This document shows positions 15,306 through 15,428 of a stretch of 15,428 bases of DNA, in pieces. The notes under the pieces are model-generated. The model did no database searches and was not told the DNA's origin. It saw nothing but the letters and a program-made list of their open reading frames with translations. The position numbers were made by a program, and so were the translations under genes. The first letter of the stretch is position 1. Every line of letters starts with the position of its first letter. Source of the DNA: UBA2798 sp046289975 (GTDB taxonomy: Bacteria; Bacteroidota; Bacteroidia; Flavobacteriales_D; UBA2798); the NCBI GenBank assembly GCA_046289975.1, contig JBKBUQ010000064.1:1-15428 (forward strand), read 5' to 3'.

Positions 15306-15428
15306 TTATATTTTTTTGATTTTGAAAGCGTAGTCGAGATGTTTGGCGGTTTTTGACATAGCCGGAACTTTGATCCGAAGCGTTCCTGTAGCATTTGTAC
15401 TGATCTCTTCGGCTGACAAGATGCCTCC
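15306..15428 (-). CDS. C-terminal fragment of an unrecognised protein (runs off window)
   Basis: The frame is open from the right edge to a TAA at 15306-15308, giving 40 residues that end LDYAFKIKKI. Alternating hydrophobic and polar residues (TGTLRIKVPA) suggest beta strands, and the end is basic. I do not recognise a family from this fragment. Its stop is in the same frame as the kinase gene and lies 9 nt before the TTG start, so the two genes are probably cotranscribed and the kinase may be translated by reinitiation. The open frame and tight spacing are the only support for coding. Confidence 0.55.
   Translation of the reverse strand, partial: GGILSAEEISTNATGTLRIKVPAMSKTAKHLDYAFKIKKI

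Noticed and set aside
1..15428. CRISPR arrays, tRNA or rRNA genes, insertion sequences, prophage genes.
   Set aside because: I found no regularly spaced direct repeats with unique spacers, no tRNA-like cloverleaf, no rRNA sequence, and no transposase, integrase or phage proteins.

Overview
The window looks like a chromosomal segment of a member of the Bacteroidota. The evidence is a Reg_prop/Y_Y_Y sensor histidine kinase, a Bacteroidota-type fatty-acid oxidation operon, almost no Shine-Dalgarno sequences, and several matches to the Bacteroidota -7 promoter element (TAnnTTTG) a few bases upstream of start codons. I cannot place it at order or genus level. Coding density is high and most genes are intact. 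Only the gene entering at the right edge is cut.

Left part (1-4911, minus strand). A tightly packed operon reads right to left: a MarR-family regulator, an 800-residue 3-hydroxyacyl-CoA dehydrogenase/enoyl-CoA hydratase of FadN type, a small minimal-type nucleotidyltransferase, a 65-residue partner protein, and a thiolase (FadA). FadN and FadA together supply the hydratase, dehydrogenase and thiolase steps of beta-oxidation. The nucleotidyltransferase pair sits between them, with 1-nt spacing on one side and a 4-nt overlap inside, so it is cotranscribed with the fad genes. A 12-bp perfect palindrome upstream of marR is a good operator candidate. Downstream of the thiolase, positions 1-149 hold no gene. 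They hold five evenly spaced G-tracts that match a G-quadruplex motif, followed by a low-complexity, pyrimidine-rich mosaic of short repeats.

Middle part. An AlkC-type DNA glycosylase with an Ig-like C-terminal domain (minus strand) is divergent from a two-gene glycosyltransferase operon (plus strand): a DPM1-like GT2 enzyme translationally coupled to a membrane-bound, cellulose-synthase/CslA-like GT2 enzyme. A sodium:solute symporter follows on the same strand, probably from its own promoter.

Right part (9792-15428, minus strand). Penicillin-binding protein 1C converges on the symporter with only 13 bp between them. Upstream of it is a 1018-residue sensor histidine kinase with 14 beta-propeller blade motifs, a Y_Y_Y domain, one membrane span and a LytS/YehU-type kinase core. 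It has no response regulator beside it within the window. It starts 9 nt after the stop of an unrecognised gene that runs off the right edge.

The least ordinary points are the nucleotidyltransferase/small-protein pair lodged inside the beta-oxidation operon, the G-rich repeat island at the end of that operon, and the unpaired two-propeller kinase.
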